The notes: a model not told the origin generated them from the letters alone. A stretch of 64,000 bases of DNA from Aggregatilineales bacterium (GCA_029976005.1 JARKOQ010000208.1:62001-126000), one strand, 5' to 3'; counted from the stretch's first letter, positions 48,625 through 59,358 are shown. A program made the numbers and translations.

Positions 48625-50232
48625 CTAGCGGCCGACCGTGATCAGCGACATTTCGACGAAACGGTCGAGCGCCTGAAGATCGGGATCGTCGGTGTTGCGG
48701 CGCTCCTCCGGGGGGAGGGCGGCATCGACCACGAAGCGGGCCGGGTCGAGGCCCTGCGTGACGAGGTAATCCACGACGGCCTGGCCGCGCGCCAGCCCGA
48801 AGTCGTAGATGTCCTGCTCGGTGTAGGTGCCGGCCGGGCCAGGCCAGGCCGAGGAGCCGGTCACGCGCAGGAAGATGCCCACGCTGCTGCTCATGATCGG
48901 GATCACGCAGTCGTCCAGGATGCGGCGCGATTCAAGCGTCAGCTCGGCCGACTCGGGCAGGAAGGTGAAGCGCCGGCAGGGCAGCACGCCCAGCGTCTCG
49001 CCGGATTCGGGCGCGATCGTGGAGAGGTCGGGCCGCGAGCCAATCGAGAAGGTGGTGTTGATGGGCAGGGCGCTGGTTTGAAGCTCCGGGCGCGCCCCGG
49101 CTTCCAGCACGAAGCGGGGATCGATCAGGTCGGCCACGGCGTCCTGCGGCACCGCGACTCCGGAAGCGGCCCACACCCGGCGGGCCACGTCCAGGCGCTG
49201 GGCCAGGGCGCTGGTATCGCGCATCACGGTCAGGTTATTGAGCAGACTGGCCTGGGCGATGTGCTCCAGCCAGGCGGTCAGGTCGGCGCTGGCCGTTGCG
49301 GTGTAGACGAACGTCCAGTCATTATGCCCCCAGGCCGCGATCTGGCCGGCGGCGGTGTCGAAGTCCTCGAACTGGGCCTTGAGGGTCTGGAACCAGGCGT
49401 TGTGGAAAGCCTGGACGACGTCCGGCTTGCCTTCGATGGCCTGTTTGGAGGTGGCGATTACGTCGATGATGATGCGAAGCTGCTCGGAACTGAGCAGGGA
49501 TACGCCGCCGCTTTCCGCCGCGTCGTAGATGTTCGGCTCCCAGCCGGATACCGCGTCGGCCTGCCCGCGATTGAACAGGTCGACCGCTTCGCTGACCGAG
49601 CTGGCCGGAACGAGCGTCACGTTGGAGCGCGGGTTGAGACGGGCGACGTTGAGGGCGAACAGGGTGAAATACTCACCCACGCTGCCCCGCGAAAAGGCGA
49701 TGCGCTTGCCGCTCAGGTCGTTGATCGTGGGGATATCGCGCACCCAGAGCTGGTCGGCCCCGGCGCTTTCGTCCACAATGGCCGTGATCACCCCGGCGCT
49801 GCTGAGGGCCAGGCTGTTGGCGGTGGTCAGCAGGCAGTCCCATTGCCCGGCGCTGAGCGCGGCGATGCGCCGGTCTTCGGTGATGCTGAAGTCGCTCATG
49901 CCGTCCAGATCGAAGGGAATCAGGCCCAGGTGAAAGCCGTTCTCGACGTCGATCCCCGCCACGACCATCTGCTGGAGCGTGAAATAGCTGCCGAAGGAGT
50001 CGGCGGCGCAGACGTAGGTCGGCAGCCCATCATTCCGGTTGACGCCAGCCGCGAACAGCGGCTCGGCCAGGATGGGCACTTCGGTGGGCAGCGGGGCGAT
50101 GACGGCGACGGTGGCGCTGGGAACAGGGGTGGGGCCTTTCAGAATCCCGGTCTGGCTGACCAGGCTCGCCCCAATCACGATCAGCGCAACGACGATGATG
50201 AACAAAAATAACACGACTCGGCCACGATTCAT
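48625..50232 (-). CDS. Membrane-anchored solute-binding (NMT1/SsuA-like) protein fused to OmpA-like C-terminal domain
   Basis: N-terminal TM; AADSFGSYFTLQQMVVAGIDVENGFHLGLIPFD...DLSGKRIAFSRGSVGEYFTLFAL; C-term RFTFLPESAELTLESRRILDDCVIPIM...YDFGLARGQAVVDYLVTQGLDPARF...DRFVEMSLI. Confidence 0.75.
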   Translation of the reverse strand: MNRGRVVLFLFIIVVALIVIGASLVSQTGILKGPTPVPSATVAVIAPLPTEVPILAEPLFAAGVNRNDGLPTYVCAADSFGSYFTLQQMVVAGIDVENGFHLGLIPFDLDGMSDFSITEDRRIAALSAGQWDCLLTTANSLALSSAGVITAIVDESAGADQLWVRDIPTINDLSGKRIAFSRGSVGEYFTLFALNVARLNPRSNVTLVPASSVSEAVDLFNRGQADAVSGWEPNIYDAAESGGVSLLSSEQLRIIIDVIATSKQAIEGKPDVVQAFHNAWFQTLKAQFEDFDTAAGQIAAWGHNDWTFVYTATASADLTAWLEHIAQASLLNNLTVMRDTSALAQRLDVARRVWAASGVAVPQDAVADLIDPRFVLEAGARPELQTSALPINTTFSIGSRPDLSTIAPESGETLGVLPCRRFTFLPESAELTLESRRILDDCVIPIMSSSVGIFLRVTGSSAWPGPAGTYTEQDIYDFGLARGQAVVDYLVTQGLDPARFVVDAALPPEERRNTDDPDLQALDRFVEMSLITVGR

Positions 50233-50457
50233 ACCATTGCTCCTTATGCGCTAATGCCCGTTGCTTGGCAGTGAAAACGTGTTGTATTCCAAAAACAGAC
50301 GCAGACTCAGTGTATCTCGCCAGGACGGCCGTTTCCTGATGCGGAGCAGTCAAAGGCCCGACTTTTCGGCCGCGATCCGTCAGGATCATGCCCCAATGCT
50401 AGGTTGGAAGGGCGAGAAAATCAAACGTCCCGGCGGGGGGACTACCCATGTCGAATC

Positions 50458-50490
50458 AAAACCGGGATGGCATCCGCGCCATCCCGGTTT
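50458..50490 (-). terminator. Rho-independent terminator of pdh operon
   Basis: AAACCGGGATGGC-atccgc-GCCATCCCGGTTT (13-bp stem); T-tract on minus strand. Confidence 0.75.
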
Positions 50491-50509
50491 GCTATCCGGT
50501 GACTATCGC

Positions 50510-51781
50510 CTAGATCAGCAGACTCAGCGGGTTTTCGATCAGGCGCTTCATTTCCTGCATGAACTGGGCCGCCTCGGCTCCATCGGTGACGCGGTGATCG
50601 GCGCTGATCGTGATCTTCAGGCGCGCGCCGGCGCCCAGCGTGCCGTCCGGGTGAACGACCGGGACCTGTTTGGCCGCGCCAATCGCCAGGATGGCCGCTT
50701 CCGGTGGGTTGATGATGGCGACAAAGGTGTCGACGTCGAATGGTCCCAGGTTGCTGACCGTGAAGGTGCTGCCTTCGACGTCATCCGGGCGAACCTTGCC
50801 ATCGCGGGCGCGCTGGATCATCTCCCTGGTCTGGACGGCCAGCGTGCCGAGCGCGGTTTTGTCCGCGTCCCTGGCGACCACGTTGATCAGGCCGCTTTCC
50901 AGGGCGACGGCGATCCCGATGTTGATCCGCTTGTGGCGCACGATCTTGTCCCCGTAGAAGTGCGAGTTGAGGTTGGGGAACTTGCGCAGGGCCAGGGCGG
51001 CGGCCTTGACGATCAGGTCATTGACGCTGATCCGGGCTTCTTCCGGCAGGGTCGCGTTGATCTGTTTGCGCAGGGTCAGCAGGGCCTGGACATCCATTTC
51101 GGTGGTCACGTAGAAGTGCGGGACCTGCTGTTTGGCCTCGACCATGCGCTTGCCGATCCGGGCGCGCAGCTTGTTGGTGTCGATGATCTCGACGTCCGGG
51201 CCGGAAGGCAGCGCGCCGAAGCTGGGAGCCGGGATGGCCGCCGGAGCTGCGCCAGCCGGGGCCGCCGGACGGGCCGCGCCGGGCCTGGCGCTCTCGACGT
51301 CCTTCCTGACGATGCGGCCGCCGGGGCCGCTGCCCGCGACCTGGGCCAGGTCCACCCCGCGATCGGTGGCGATCTTACGCGCCAGGGGGCTGGCCTTGAC
51401 CCGGCCTCCCTCCTGACCATTGCCTCTGGGGAGCGAGGGCGCGGCGGCGGGGGCGGCTGGTTCCGCCGGAGCGGTCTGTTCCGCCGGAGCCGGAGCGGCC
51501 GCCGCCTTGGGCTGGGGCGCTGCCCCGCCTTCCACGGCCTCGCCGGCCTGGCCGACGAGGGCGATGTCCGCGCCAACGGGCACCACTTCGCCGGGGTTGG
51601 CCAGATGCTTGAGCAGCACGCCGCTGGCGCTGGTCTCGATTTCGATCGTGGCCTTGTCGGTCTCGATCTCGGCGATCACGTCACCCTTGTTGATCGTGTC
51701 GCCCGGATTCTTGACCCACTTGACCAGCGTGCCTTCGGCCATGTCGAAGCCCAGCTTGGGCATCTGAATGGGTTCCGCCAT
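50510..51781 (-). CDS. pdhC: Dihydrolipoamide acyltransferase (E2)
   Basis: Lipoyl domain (EIETDKATIEIETSASG), E3-binding domain (ASPLARKIATDRGVDLAQVAGSGPGGRIVRKDV), catalytic ISADHRVTDGAEAAQFM. Confidence 0.92.
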   Translation of the reverse strand: MAEPIQMPKLGFDMAEGTLVKWVKNPGDTINKGDVIAEIETDKATIEIETSASGVLLKHLANPGEVVPVGADIALVGQAGEAVEGGAAPQPKAAAAPAPAEQTAPAEPAAPAAAPSLPRGNGQEGGRVKASPLARKIATDRGVDLAQVAGSGPGGRIVRKDVESARPGAARPAAPAGAAPAAIPAPSFGALPSGPDVEIIDTNKLRARIGKRMVEAKQQVPHFYVTTEMDVQALLTLRKQINATLPEEARISVNDLIVKAAALALRKFPNLNSHFYGDKIVRHKRINIGIAVALESGLINVVARDADKTALGTLAVQTREMIQRARDGKVRPDDVEGSTFTVSNLGPFDVDTFVAIINPPEAAILAIGAAKQVPVVHPDGTLGAGARLKITISADHRVTDGAEAAQFMQEMKRLIENPLSLLI

Positions 51782-52770
51782 TAGAGCACCTCTTTCACCG
51801 CCGCGACGACCTTCTGCGCGTCGGGCAGGGCCATCATCTCGATGTTGCTGGCATAGGGCAGGGGGTTATCCAGGGCGCTGACGCGCTTGACCGGGGCGTC
51901 CAGGTAGTCGAAGACCTGATCCTGAATCTGGGCGGTCACTTCCGCCCCCACATTGTAGCGCGGCAGCGATTCCTCGACGATTACGGCGCGGTTGGTTTTC
52001 TTGACGCTTTCGAAGACCGGCTCCAGGTCCAGCGGACGCAACCAGCGCAGGTCGATGATCTCGGCCTCGATGCCGTCCTTGGCGAGGATGTCGGCCGCCT
52101 GGGTCGACCATTCCAGACCCTTCTGGTAGGTGACGATCGTGACGTCCTTGCCCTGGCGCTTGACATCGCTCTTGCCGATGGGCAGCACGAAATCGGGGTC
52201 ATCCGGAACCACGCTGCGGCGCTGGAGCATAGTCGAGTGTTCAACGAACATGACCGGGTTATCGTCGCGGATGGCGGCCTTGAGCATGCCCTTGGCGTCG
52301 TAGGCGGTGCCGGGAACGGCGACGTACATGCCGGGGAAATGGGCGAAGACGACTTCTGGCGCATGCGAGTGGGTCGCGCCAAGCTGCTTGCCGCCGCCGG
52401 TCGTGGTACGCAGGACCATGGGCACCTTGAACTGGCCGTTGAACATGTAGCGCACCTTGGCCATGTGGTTGACGATGGCGTCCATCGCCACGAAGGCGAA
52501 GTTGATGGTCATGATCTCGGCGATTGGCCGCAGGCCGGCCATGGCCGCGCCCACCGCCGAGCCGGCGATAACCATCTCCGAGATGGGGGTATCGCGCACG
52601 CGGCGCGCGCCGAATTCGTCCAGGAAGCCGCGGGTGACCGCGTAGGTGCCGCCCCAGACGCCGACTTCCTCGCCCATGATGAAGACCCGCTCATCGCGGA
52701 GCATCTCTTCGCGCAGGGCGGCGCTGAGTGCTTCGCGAATGGTGATATTCTTCTCAGCCATGACAGTCAT
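51781..52770 (-). CDS. pdhB: Pyruvate (2-oxoacid) dehydrogenase E1 beta
   Basis: ITIREALSAALREEMLRDERVFIMGEEVGVWGGTYAVTRGFLDEFG. Confidence 0.93.
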   Translation of the reverse strand: MTVMAEKNITIREALSAALREEMLRDERVFIMGEEVGVWGGTYAVTRGFLDEFGARRVRDTPISEMVIAGSAVGAAMAGLRPIAEIMTINFAFVAMDAIVNHMAKVRYMFNGQFKVPMVLRTTTGGGKQLGATHSHAPEVVFAHFPGMYVAVPGTAYDAKGMLKAAIRDDNPVMFVEHSTMLQRRSVVPDDPDFVLPIGKSDVKRQGKDVTIVTYQKGLEWSTQAADILAKDGIEAEIIDLRWLRPLDLEPVFESVKKTNRAVIVEESLPRYNVGAEVTAQIQDQVFDYLDAPVKRVSALDNPLPYASNIEMMALPDAQKVVAAVKEVL

Positions 52771-52775
52771 TTCCT

Positions 52776-53753
52776 TTAGGCGTAAACGTAACTGACCAGG
52801 TCTTCGTAGGTGGGAACGGGGCTGCTTTCGGCGAATTCCACCGCTTTGGCGATTTCGTCCACGACCTCGACCTCGATCTTGTCCAGGGTGGCCTGCACGC
52901 TCTTGTGTTTCTCAATCAGCCGGTTGCGCAGGACGCCGATCGGGTCGCCTTCGGCATAGCGGGCGACTTCGTCCTTGGTGCGGTAGCGCTCCGGGTCGCC
53001 CATGCTGTGACCCTGGAAACGGTACGTGCGCGATTCCATGAACAGCGGGCGGCCGTTCCTGGAAATCCACTCGATGCCCTTGCTGACTGCCTCGTGCACT
53101 TCCACGACATCCATGCCGTTGAAGCTGAGCGAGAAACCGGGGTCCTGCTCCAGGCCGTAGCCGATGCCTTTCTTGACCAGATCGGCCTGGCCGCTGGCGC
53201 GGTCGACCGCGGTGCCCATGCCGTAGCCGTTGTTTTCCACCAGCCACAGGACGGGCAGACCCCACACCGCGCTCAGGTTCAGGGACTCGTGGAAATAGCC
53301 GATGTTGGTCGCGCCGTCGCCCATCATGGCGACCACGACTTCATCTTCTTCGAGATACTTGGCCTTGAGGGCGATCCCGGCGGCCAGGGGCAGATGGCCG
53401 CCGACGATGCCGTGGCCGCCCCAGAAGTTCTTCTCACGGGAGGCCAGGTGCATGGAGCCGCCCTTGCCGCCGCTGACGCCGGTGCGCTTGCCGAGCATTT
53501 CCGCCATCACGGCGTTGACGTCCAGGCCCATCGCCAGGGCGATGCCGTGGTCGCGGTAGGCAGTGATGGCGTGGTCATTCTGACGAAGCGCCGCGGCGAT
53601 TCCGACGCCCGTGGCTTCCTGGCCGATATAGAGATGCAGGAACCCGCCGATTTTGCCTTGCTGATAGAGTTCCGCGCATTTCTCTTCGAACCGCCGGATC
53701 AAAACCATCTGGCGGTACCAGTTGATCATGGTTTCCTTCGTAGGTGCTGCCAT
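52776..53753 (-). CDS. pdhA: Pyruvate (2-oxoacid) dehydrogenase E1 alpha
   Basis: MVLIRRFEEKCAELYQQGKIGGFLHLYIGQEA...GDGATNIGYFHESLNLSAVWGLPVLWLVENNGYGMGT. Confidence 0.93.
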   Translation of the reverse strand: MAAPTKETMINWYRQMVLIRRFEEKCAELYQQGKIGGFLHLYIGQEATGVGIAAALRQNDHAITAYRDHGIALAMGLDVNAVMAEMLGKRTGVSGGKGGSMHLASREKNFWGGHGIVGGHLPLAAGIALKAKYLEEDEVVVAMMGDGATNIGYFHESLNLSAVWGLPVLWLVENNGYGMGTAVDRASGQADLVKKGIGYGLEQDPGFSLSFNGMDVVEVHEAVSKGIEWISRNGRPLFMESRTYRFQGHSMGDPERYRTKDEVARYAEGDPIGVLRNRLIEKHKSVQATLDKIEVEVVDEIAKAVEFAESSPVPTYEDLVSYVYA

Positions 53754-53985
53754 AATACTCCTCGATGCGCAAATAATGAGTGTGTCTTAACACTCTTCAA
53801 GGGGGGATATGCGCTTGGTTCGATTCGCCAGTTTACCGTAAGAAAACGGGGCTTGGCAAACCGCATCCGCGATTTTATCCAATTCTAATAAAAACTGTCT
53901 GAAACGGGTCCCGCGCCCGATTTATCTTGTATTGGCAGCGGTGCTAGAATACAGGCGGGTTCCTGATTCACTCGGAAGGTATTTC

Positions 53986-56900
53986 ATGCCTCAGGTTCGT
54001 GTCGGCCGGTTCGATGCGCGGTGGCGGGCGCTCTTGCTGGCGGCAGGCGGGCTGTTGCTGGCAGGGTTGCTGAGCCTTGGCATTGGCGGCTACCGCAGTG
54101 TGTTGATCCGGCAGGCCCAGCGCGACCTGCGCCAGAATCAGGCGGACGCGCTGCTTCGGTTTGAGGCCGAGCTGGAAAATACGATCGACGCGCCGCTCTG
54201 GCTTCAGATGACTCTGACCGGAGCCGGCGGCTCCGATCTCCAGACGCCGGACCAGGTTTTCGAGCAGATCATGGCCGAGCGTCCCTGGATCCGGCTCCTG
54301 GCCGCGTTTTCCCCGGAAGGCGAGGTGCAAATTCATCCGGTCGGGGAGGCGGCCCTGCTGGACCGGCTGCCTCTTTCCGAGGGAGAGCCGAACGTGCCGC
54401 TGGTGGGCCGTCCGGTGGAACTCGCCGCTGGGCAGTGGCTGATTGGGGTGGACTACCTGATCCAGACCGGCGGCATGCCGCCAACCCACCTGCGAATGGT
54501 CGTGGACATCGGCTTGCTGATCGAGCGCATGCTCCGGCCTGAGTCTGGATCGGGCCTGGAGATTGGGCTGAGACTGGCTGATGGGACAGTCCTGATCGAT
54601 CCGGGCGTGTTCGAGCAAGAGCCAGTCCTGGAGTCGCTCGCGGTTCGCGCGCAGCGTTTGGAGATCGGCCTGGCGCCGGCAGGTGGATGGGCGGCCCAGA
54701 TTCAAGGGCCGCTTCTGGCGGCGATCGCCGTGACGCTCGGCTCGATTCTGCTGGTTGGCGGACTGGGATATGTGTTCGTGTCCAGGAACGCCTATCTGAG
54801 ACAGCGGACTCGAACGCTGGAGGAGCTTAACCAGGCGCTGCGCGACAGCGAAGCGCGCGCGCAATCGCTGGTGGAAATGGCTTTCGACGCGACCCTGGGG
54901 CTGGATTCCACTGGCCGCGTGGCGTTCTTCAATGCCGCGGCTCGCCAGATGTTCGGCCATTCGGCCGAGGAAGCGACTCACCTGCCGCTGGCTGCTCTGC
55001 TGCCCGCTCTGCCGCTGCCCGAGGATGGCTCCAGTCCGGTCGACGCGCTGATGCGGCTACAGCAGAGGCCGGATGCGTCCAACGCGCCGCTCGAAACCCA
55101 GGGGCGGCGCGCCGATGGCACCCGGTTTCCGGTGGAAGTCTCGATGGTCACCATGGATTGGGAGGCGGGCGAGCGCCTTGTGGTGATGAGCATTCGAGAC
55201 ATCACCCAGCGCGTGCGGCAGGCGGAAGCCCTGCTGCGCAGCGAGGCGGTGTACCGTTCCCTGGCCGAAGACGTGCTGGACAGCTCCGCCGTGGGGATTT
55301 TCATCCTGGATTCGACGTTCAGCGTGTTCTGGATCAACCAGGCCATGGAGCGCTACTTTGGTATTGACCGGCTGGAGGTGATCGGCCAGGACAAGCCGCG
55401 CCTGATCCGGGAACGGCTCCGGCAGAAATTCGAAGCGCCTGAGGAGTTCGAGGCGCGCGTGCTGGCCACCTACGCGAACAACACCTACATCGAAAACTTC
55501 GAGTGTCACATTCTGGCAGGGCCTGAGCAGGAGGAGCGCTGGCTGGAGCATTGGAGCCAGCCAATCACGAGTGGTCTGTTCGCGGGCGGCCGGATCGAGC
55601 ATTATTACGATATCACGGCCCGCAAACGGGCCGAGCACGCGCTGCTGGCGTACCAGGAGGATTTGCGCAGCAAGAGCTATTCGCTGCAAGTACTGAATGC
55701 GGTGTCCGATCTCCTCTACCAGTCTCTCGATTTTCGGACGGTGGCCCAGCAGGCTCTGAATTTCGCACAGGCCTATACCGGCGTGCCAGGGATTGCCCTG
55801 TATTTTCTGCCGGTGGAAGGCGACCAACTGCGCCTGGTGGTTTCGCGGGGCTTCTCACCGGCGATGCAGACCGTCATGGCCACGCTGCCGATGCGGAGTC
55901 TGACCGGCACTGCCGCGATCGAGGGGGAAATCCTGGTCGTCCCCGACATGATGCAGGACGATCGCACGGCGGTGACCATCCGGGACCAACTGCGGGAAGA
56001 AGGCTATGTCGGTGGGGTGTTCATCCCGCTGTTGTACCAGGGGCAAAGTCTGGGGGCCATTAACCTGCTCTACAAGGACGTCTACGAGCCGGTGCCGCAG
56101 CAGTTGGAGACGCTCGAATCGATCGCCAAGACGATCGGCGTGGCGCTTTCCAACGCGCGCTACGTGGAGCAGATCGAAGCCGAAATCAACGAGCGGGCGC
56201 GCGCCCAGGAAGCCGAGCACGAGCAGCGGATGTGGGCCGAGGTCTTGCAGGACAACGCGGCCGCGATCACCCGCACCCTGGACCTGGAGGAAGTTCTTGA
56301 CCGGATTCTGGACGGCATTCGAAGTGTCATGCCAGAGTACGAGGATGCGGTCCTCATCCTGGTCGAAGAGGGCGTAGGACGGGTCATGCGCTTGCAGGGT
56401 GAATATCCCCTGGCCTTCGACGACGATCCCTTACACTGCGATATTCAGGTGTATGCCAACCTGCGCTGGATGCACGAACACCAGCAGGCGCTGGCGATCC
56501 CCGATACAAAGGCGTATCCGGGCTGGGTGATCCGTCCGGGAACGGGCTGGGCGATGTCCAGTGTTGGGGCGCCGATCTGTATGGAAGGGGTGGTCATCGG
56601 GTTCCTGCTGCTCTACAGCGACCAGGTGGGTGCCTTTACCGATCAGCATGCCCGGCGTCTGCAATCCCTGGCGGACCAGGCCGGGATTGCCATTTCCAAT
56701 GCGCGGCTGTTTGGCGCCGTCCAGCGCCAGCGCGGGATCGACAGCGCCTTGCACGATCTCAGCATGCTTCTGAACAGTTCGCTCTCGCTGGAAGAAACGC
56801 TCGATCGGCTTCTGGCGGGGGTGCGCACGGTGGTGGCCTGTGATGCCGCCAATCTGCTGATGATCGAAGGCGATAGAGCGCGTGTCGCGCGCGCGTTGGG

Positions 56901-59358
56901 ATACGAGCAGCGCGGCCCCTTTGATCCGTTCGGCCTGGTCATCGAGATGAAAAACGCGCCTAATCTGAAGCAGGTGTTGGATCAGCGCGGCGTCCTGATC
57001 ATTCCCGATGTCACCCAGTACCCAGGCTGGCTGCCGATCGAGGGGGTGGAGTGGATCCGATCCTGGGCCGGCGTCCCCATCGTCCTGAGGGATGGCAAGA
57101 TCGCTGGCATCCTGGCGCTCGACAGCGCGTTGGCCGATGCCTACAATGATGCGCAGCGGCCCGTGCTGATGTCGTTCGCCAATTCGGCGGCGATCGCCAT
57201 CGAGAACGCGCGCCTTTTCGAGGCGGAAAAACGGGAACGTCATTTTGCCGAGGTGCTGCGCGACATCGCGCTGCTGCTCTCGTCCTCCCTGGATCGGACC
57301 AGCATCTTCACGGAAGTGCTGCATCAGGTGCGGCGCGCGCTGCCTTTCACCACGGCTGCGGTCTGGCTGCCCAGCCCGGATGGCCTGCTCAGGGCGGTGG
57401 CGACTGTCGGCTATGAGGAACTGGGCCTGTACGAACAGGTTCTTTCGCTCGCCTTTCCACCCGCCATTAATCTGTCAGACTACGGTGACCTGAAAGACTT
57501 CCCGATCGTGATCCGCCCTGACGTGCGAGATTACCCAGGATGGCGCCGCGAGCCGGGATTCGAGTGGATCCGTTCCTGGGCGGCCGTGCCATTCGTGATT
57601 CGCGGCGAGCTTGCTGGCCGCCTGACCCTGGATGGCGATCAGGTCGGCATGTATCAGACCGAACACGAGCCATTTTTGACTGCCCTGGCCCGGCAGATGT
57701 CGCTGGCGCTCCAGAACATGCGGTTGTTTGACAAAACCCAGCAGTATCTGAACCAGATGTTCGCCCTGCGCCACATCAGCCTGGAATTGGCGGCCAGCCA
57801 GCAGGCTCGCCTGGCGATTCTGGACGTGGTCGCCGACCGGTTCGTGGAGCTGCTCGACGCGGACGAACACGTGGTCTGGCTGTGGGATGGGATGGAGGAC
57901 GCGCTCTACCCGATGGCATTCCGGCGCAGCTTCGAGCACGGCGGCGAGGATCTGCCCCGGCTGGAATGGGGGGAAGGGATGCCTGGCCGGGCGCTGGCCC
58001 AGCGCCAGACCTTGCGGACCAATGCCTATGCCGGATCGGTCGGCCAGCCCGATCCGCTGCGCGGGATGCCCTATCACGCCATGCTGGCCGTGCCGATGTG
58101 GTGGCAGAATGCGCCGGTTGGGGTTCTGACGGCGGTGATGGCGCGCCCTGACCGGCGCTTCAGCGAGGACGACGAGCGCCTGATCCAGCTCTTCGCCGGG
58201 AACGTGGCTTCGGCGCTGGTCAATGCCCAGTTTTACGAGGAAATCCAGGGCTATGCCTCGACGCTGCAAGAACTGGTCGATGAAAAGACCGTGCAGCTTC
58301 AGGCCGAGCGTCGCCAACTCGATGCCATCCTGAACGGCATGGCTGAAGGCGTGACTTACGTCGAGAACGGCGTCACGCGTTACGTCAACCGGGCGTTGAG
58401 CGAGATGACCGGGTATTCAATCGAAGAACTGCTTCAGATGAGCGGGCATCCCCAACTGCTGACCCTCGGCCATGACTCCGGCCAGAGCCGGGAATACTCA
58501 GAACGACTGGCGCGCGTCCTGGCGCTGGGTGGGGTGTGGCGCGAGGAAGCGCTCCTGCGACGGAAGGATGGCAGCGAATTCGACGTCGGAGTAACCACAA
58601 CGCTGGTCAGCCCGGACCAGACAGGCAGTGGAACCGTGACGATTCTGCGGGATATCAGCCAGGAGAAAGCCCTCCAGGAACAGAAGGACCAGTTTATCGC
58701 GCATGCGTCGCACGAGCTGCGCACTCCGATCGCCAATATCAAAACCCGGCTGTATCTCTCCCGGCGGCAGCCCGAACGGCTGGAAGAGCACCTGGCGGTG
58801 CTGGACTACGTTTCGGAGCGGATGCGCCTGCTGGTGGAAGACTTGCTGGATTTCTCGCGGTTTGGCCGGGGCAAGATCACGCTGCATCTGGAGGAGATGA
58901 TCTTGCAGACGGTGATCGAGCATGCCGTGTGGGTGCTCCACTCCGACGCGGAGCAGAAGCAGATTCAACTGGCGGTCGATCTGCCGGTCGAGCCGGTCGT
59001 CGTCCTGATCGATCCGGGGCGCATGGAGCAGGTGCTGACCAATCTGGTGGCGAACGCGATCAACTATACGCCGGCCGGGGGACGAATCGCCATCCAAATC
59101 GAGCTGGAGACTCAGCCGGAGTCGCTCGTGCACGTTCGGGTGAGCGATACCGGGATCGGGATTCCGGCCGATCTGCTGGAGCATATCTTCGAGCCGTTTT
59201 TCCGCGTCAACGAGAAAGCGGTCGGCGGCACCGGGCTGGGCCTGCCCATCGCCCGGAACATCGTCCGGGCGCACGGCGGCGAACTCAGCGTGGAAAGCAC
59301 GCCGGGCATGGGCAGCACCTTCCACTTCACCCTCAAGCGCATTGTGAACCCGGAGTGA
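53986..59358 (+). CDS. Giant sensor histidine kinase (extracytoplasmic sensor, PAS, multiple GAF, PAS, HisKA, HATPase)
   Basis: RBS GGAAGG before ATG 53986; ~1,790 aa; DQFIAHASHELRTPIANIKTRLYL H-box; DTGIGIPADLLEHIFEPFFRVN...GTGLGLPIA. Confidence 0.9.
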   Translation: MPQVRVGRFDARWRALLLAAGGLLLAGLLSLGIGGYRSVLIRQAQRDLRQNQADALLRFEAELENTIDAPLWLQMTLTGAGGSDLQTPDQVFEQIMAERPWIRLLAAFSPEGEVQIHPVGEAALLDRLPLSEGEPNVPLVGRPVELAAGQWLIGVDYLIQTGGMPPTHLRMVVDIGLLIERMLRPESGSGLEIGLRLADGTVLIDPGVFEQEPVLESLAVRAQRLEIGLAPAGGWAAQIQGPLLAAIAVTLGSILLVGGLGYVFVSRNAYLRQRTRTLEELNQALRDSEARAQSLVEMAFDATLGLDSTGRVAFFNAAARQMFGHSAEEATHLPLAALLPALPLPEDGSSPVDALMRLQQRPDASNAPLETQGRRADGTRFPVEVSMVTMDWEAGERLVVMSIRDITQRVRQAEALLRSEAVYRSLAEDVLDSSAVGIFILDSTFSVFWINQAMERYFGIDRLEVIGQDKPRLIRERLRQKFEAPEEFEARVLATYANNTYIENFECHILAGPEQEERWLEHWSQPITSGLFAGGRIEHYYDITARKRAEHALLAYQEDLRSKSYSLQVLNAVSDLLYQSLDFRTVAQQALNFAQAYTGVPGIALYFLPVEGDQLRLVVSRGFSPAMQTVMATLPMRSLTGTAAIEGEILVVPDMMQDDRTAVTIRDQLREEGYVGGVFIPLLYQGQSLGAINLLYKDVYEPVPQQLETLESIAKTIGVALSNARYVEQIEAEINERARAQEAEHEQRMWAEVLQDNAAAITRTLDLEEVLDRILDGIRSVMPEYEDAVLILVEEGVGRVMRLQGEYPLAFDDDPLHCDIQVYANLRWMHEHQQALAIPDTKAYPGWVIRPGTGWAMSSVGAPICMEGVVIGFLLLYSDQVGAFTDQHARRLQSLADQAGIAISNARLFGAVQRQRGIDSALHDLSMLLNSSLSLEETLDRLLAGVRTVVACDAANLLMIEGDRARVARALGYEQRGPFDPFGLVIEMKNAPNLKQVLDQRGVLIIPDVTQYPGWLPIEGVEWIRSWAGVPIVLRDGKIAGILALDSALADAYNDAQRPVLMSFANSAAIAIENARLFEAEKRERHFAEVLRDIALLLSSSLDRTSIFTEVLHQVRRALPFTTAAVWLPSPDGLLRAVATVGYEELGLYEQVLSLAFPPAINLSDYGDLKDFPIVIRPDVRDYPGWRREPGFEWIRSWAAVPFVIRGELAGRLTLDGDQVGMYQTEHEPFLTALARQMSLALQNMRLFDKTQQYLNQMFALRHISLELAASQQARLAILDVVADRFVELLDADEHVVWLWDGMEDALYPMAFRRSFEHGGEDLPRLEWGEGMPGRALAQRQTLRTNAYAGSVGQPDPLRGMPYHAMLAVPMWWQNAPVGVLTAVMARPDRRFSEDDERLIQLFAGNVASALVNAQFYEEIQGYASTLQELVDEKTVQLQAERRQLDAILNGMAEGVTYVENGVTRYVNRALSEMTGYSIEELLQMSGHPQLLTLGHDSGQSREYSERLARVLALGGVWREEALLRRKDGSEFDVGVTTTLVSPDQTGSGTVTILRDISQEKALQEQKDQFIAHASHELRTPIANIKTRLYLSRRQPERLEEHLAVLDYVSERMRLLVEDLLDFSRFGRGKITLHLEEMILQTVIEHAVWVLHSDAEQKQIQLAVDLPVEPVVVLIDPGRMEQVLTNLVANAINYTPAGGRIAIQIELETQPESLVHVRVSDTGIGIPADLLEHIFEPFFRVNEKAVGGTGLGLPIARNIVRAHGGELSVESTPGMGSTFHFTLKRIVNPE

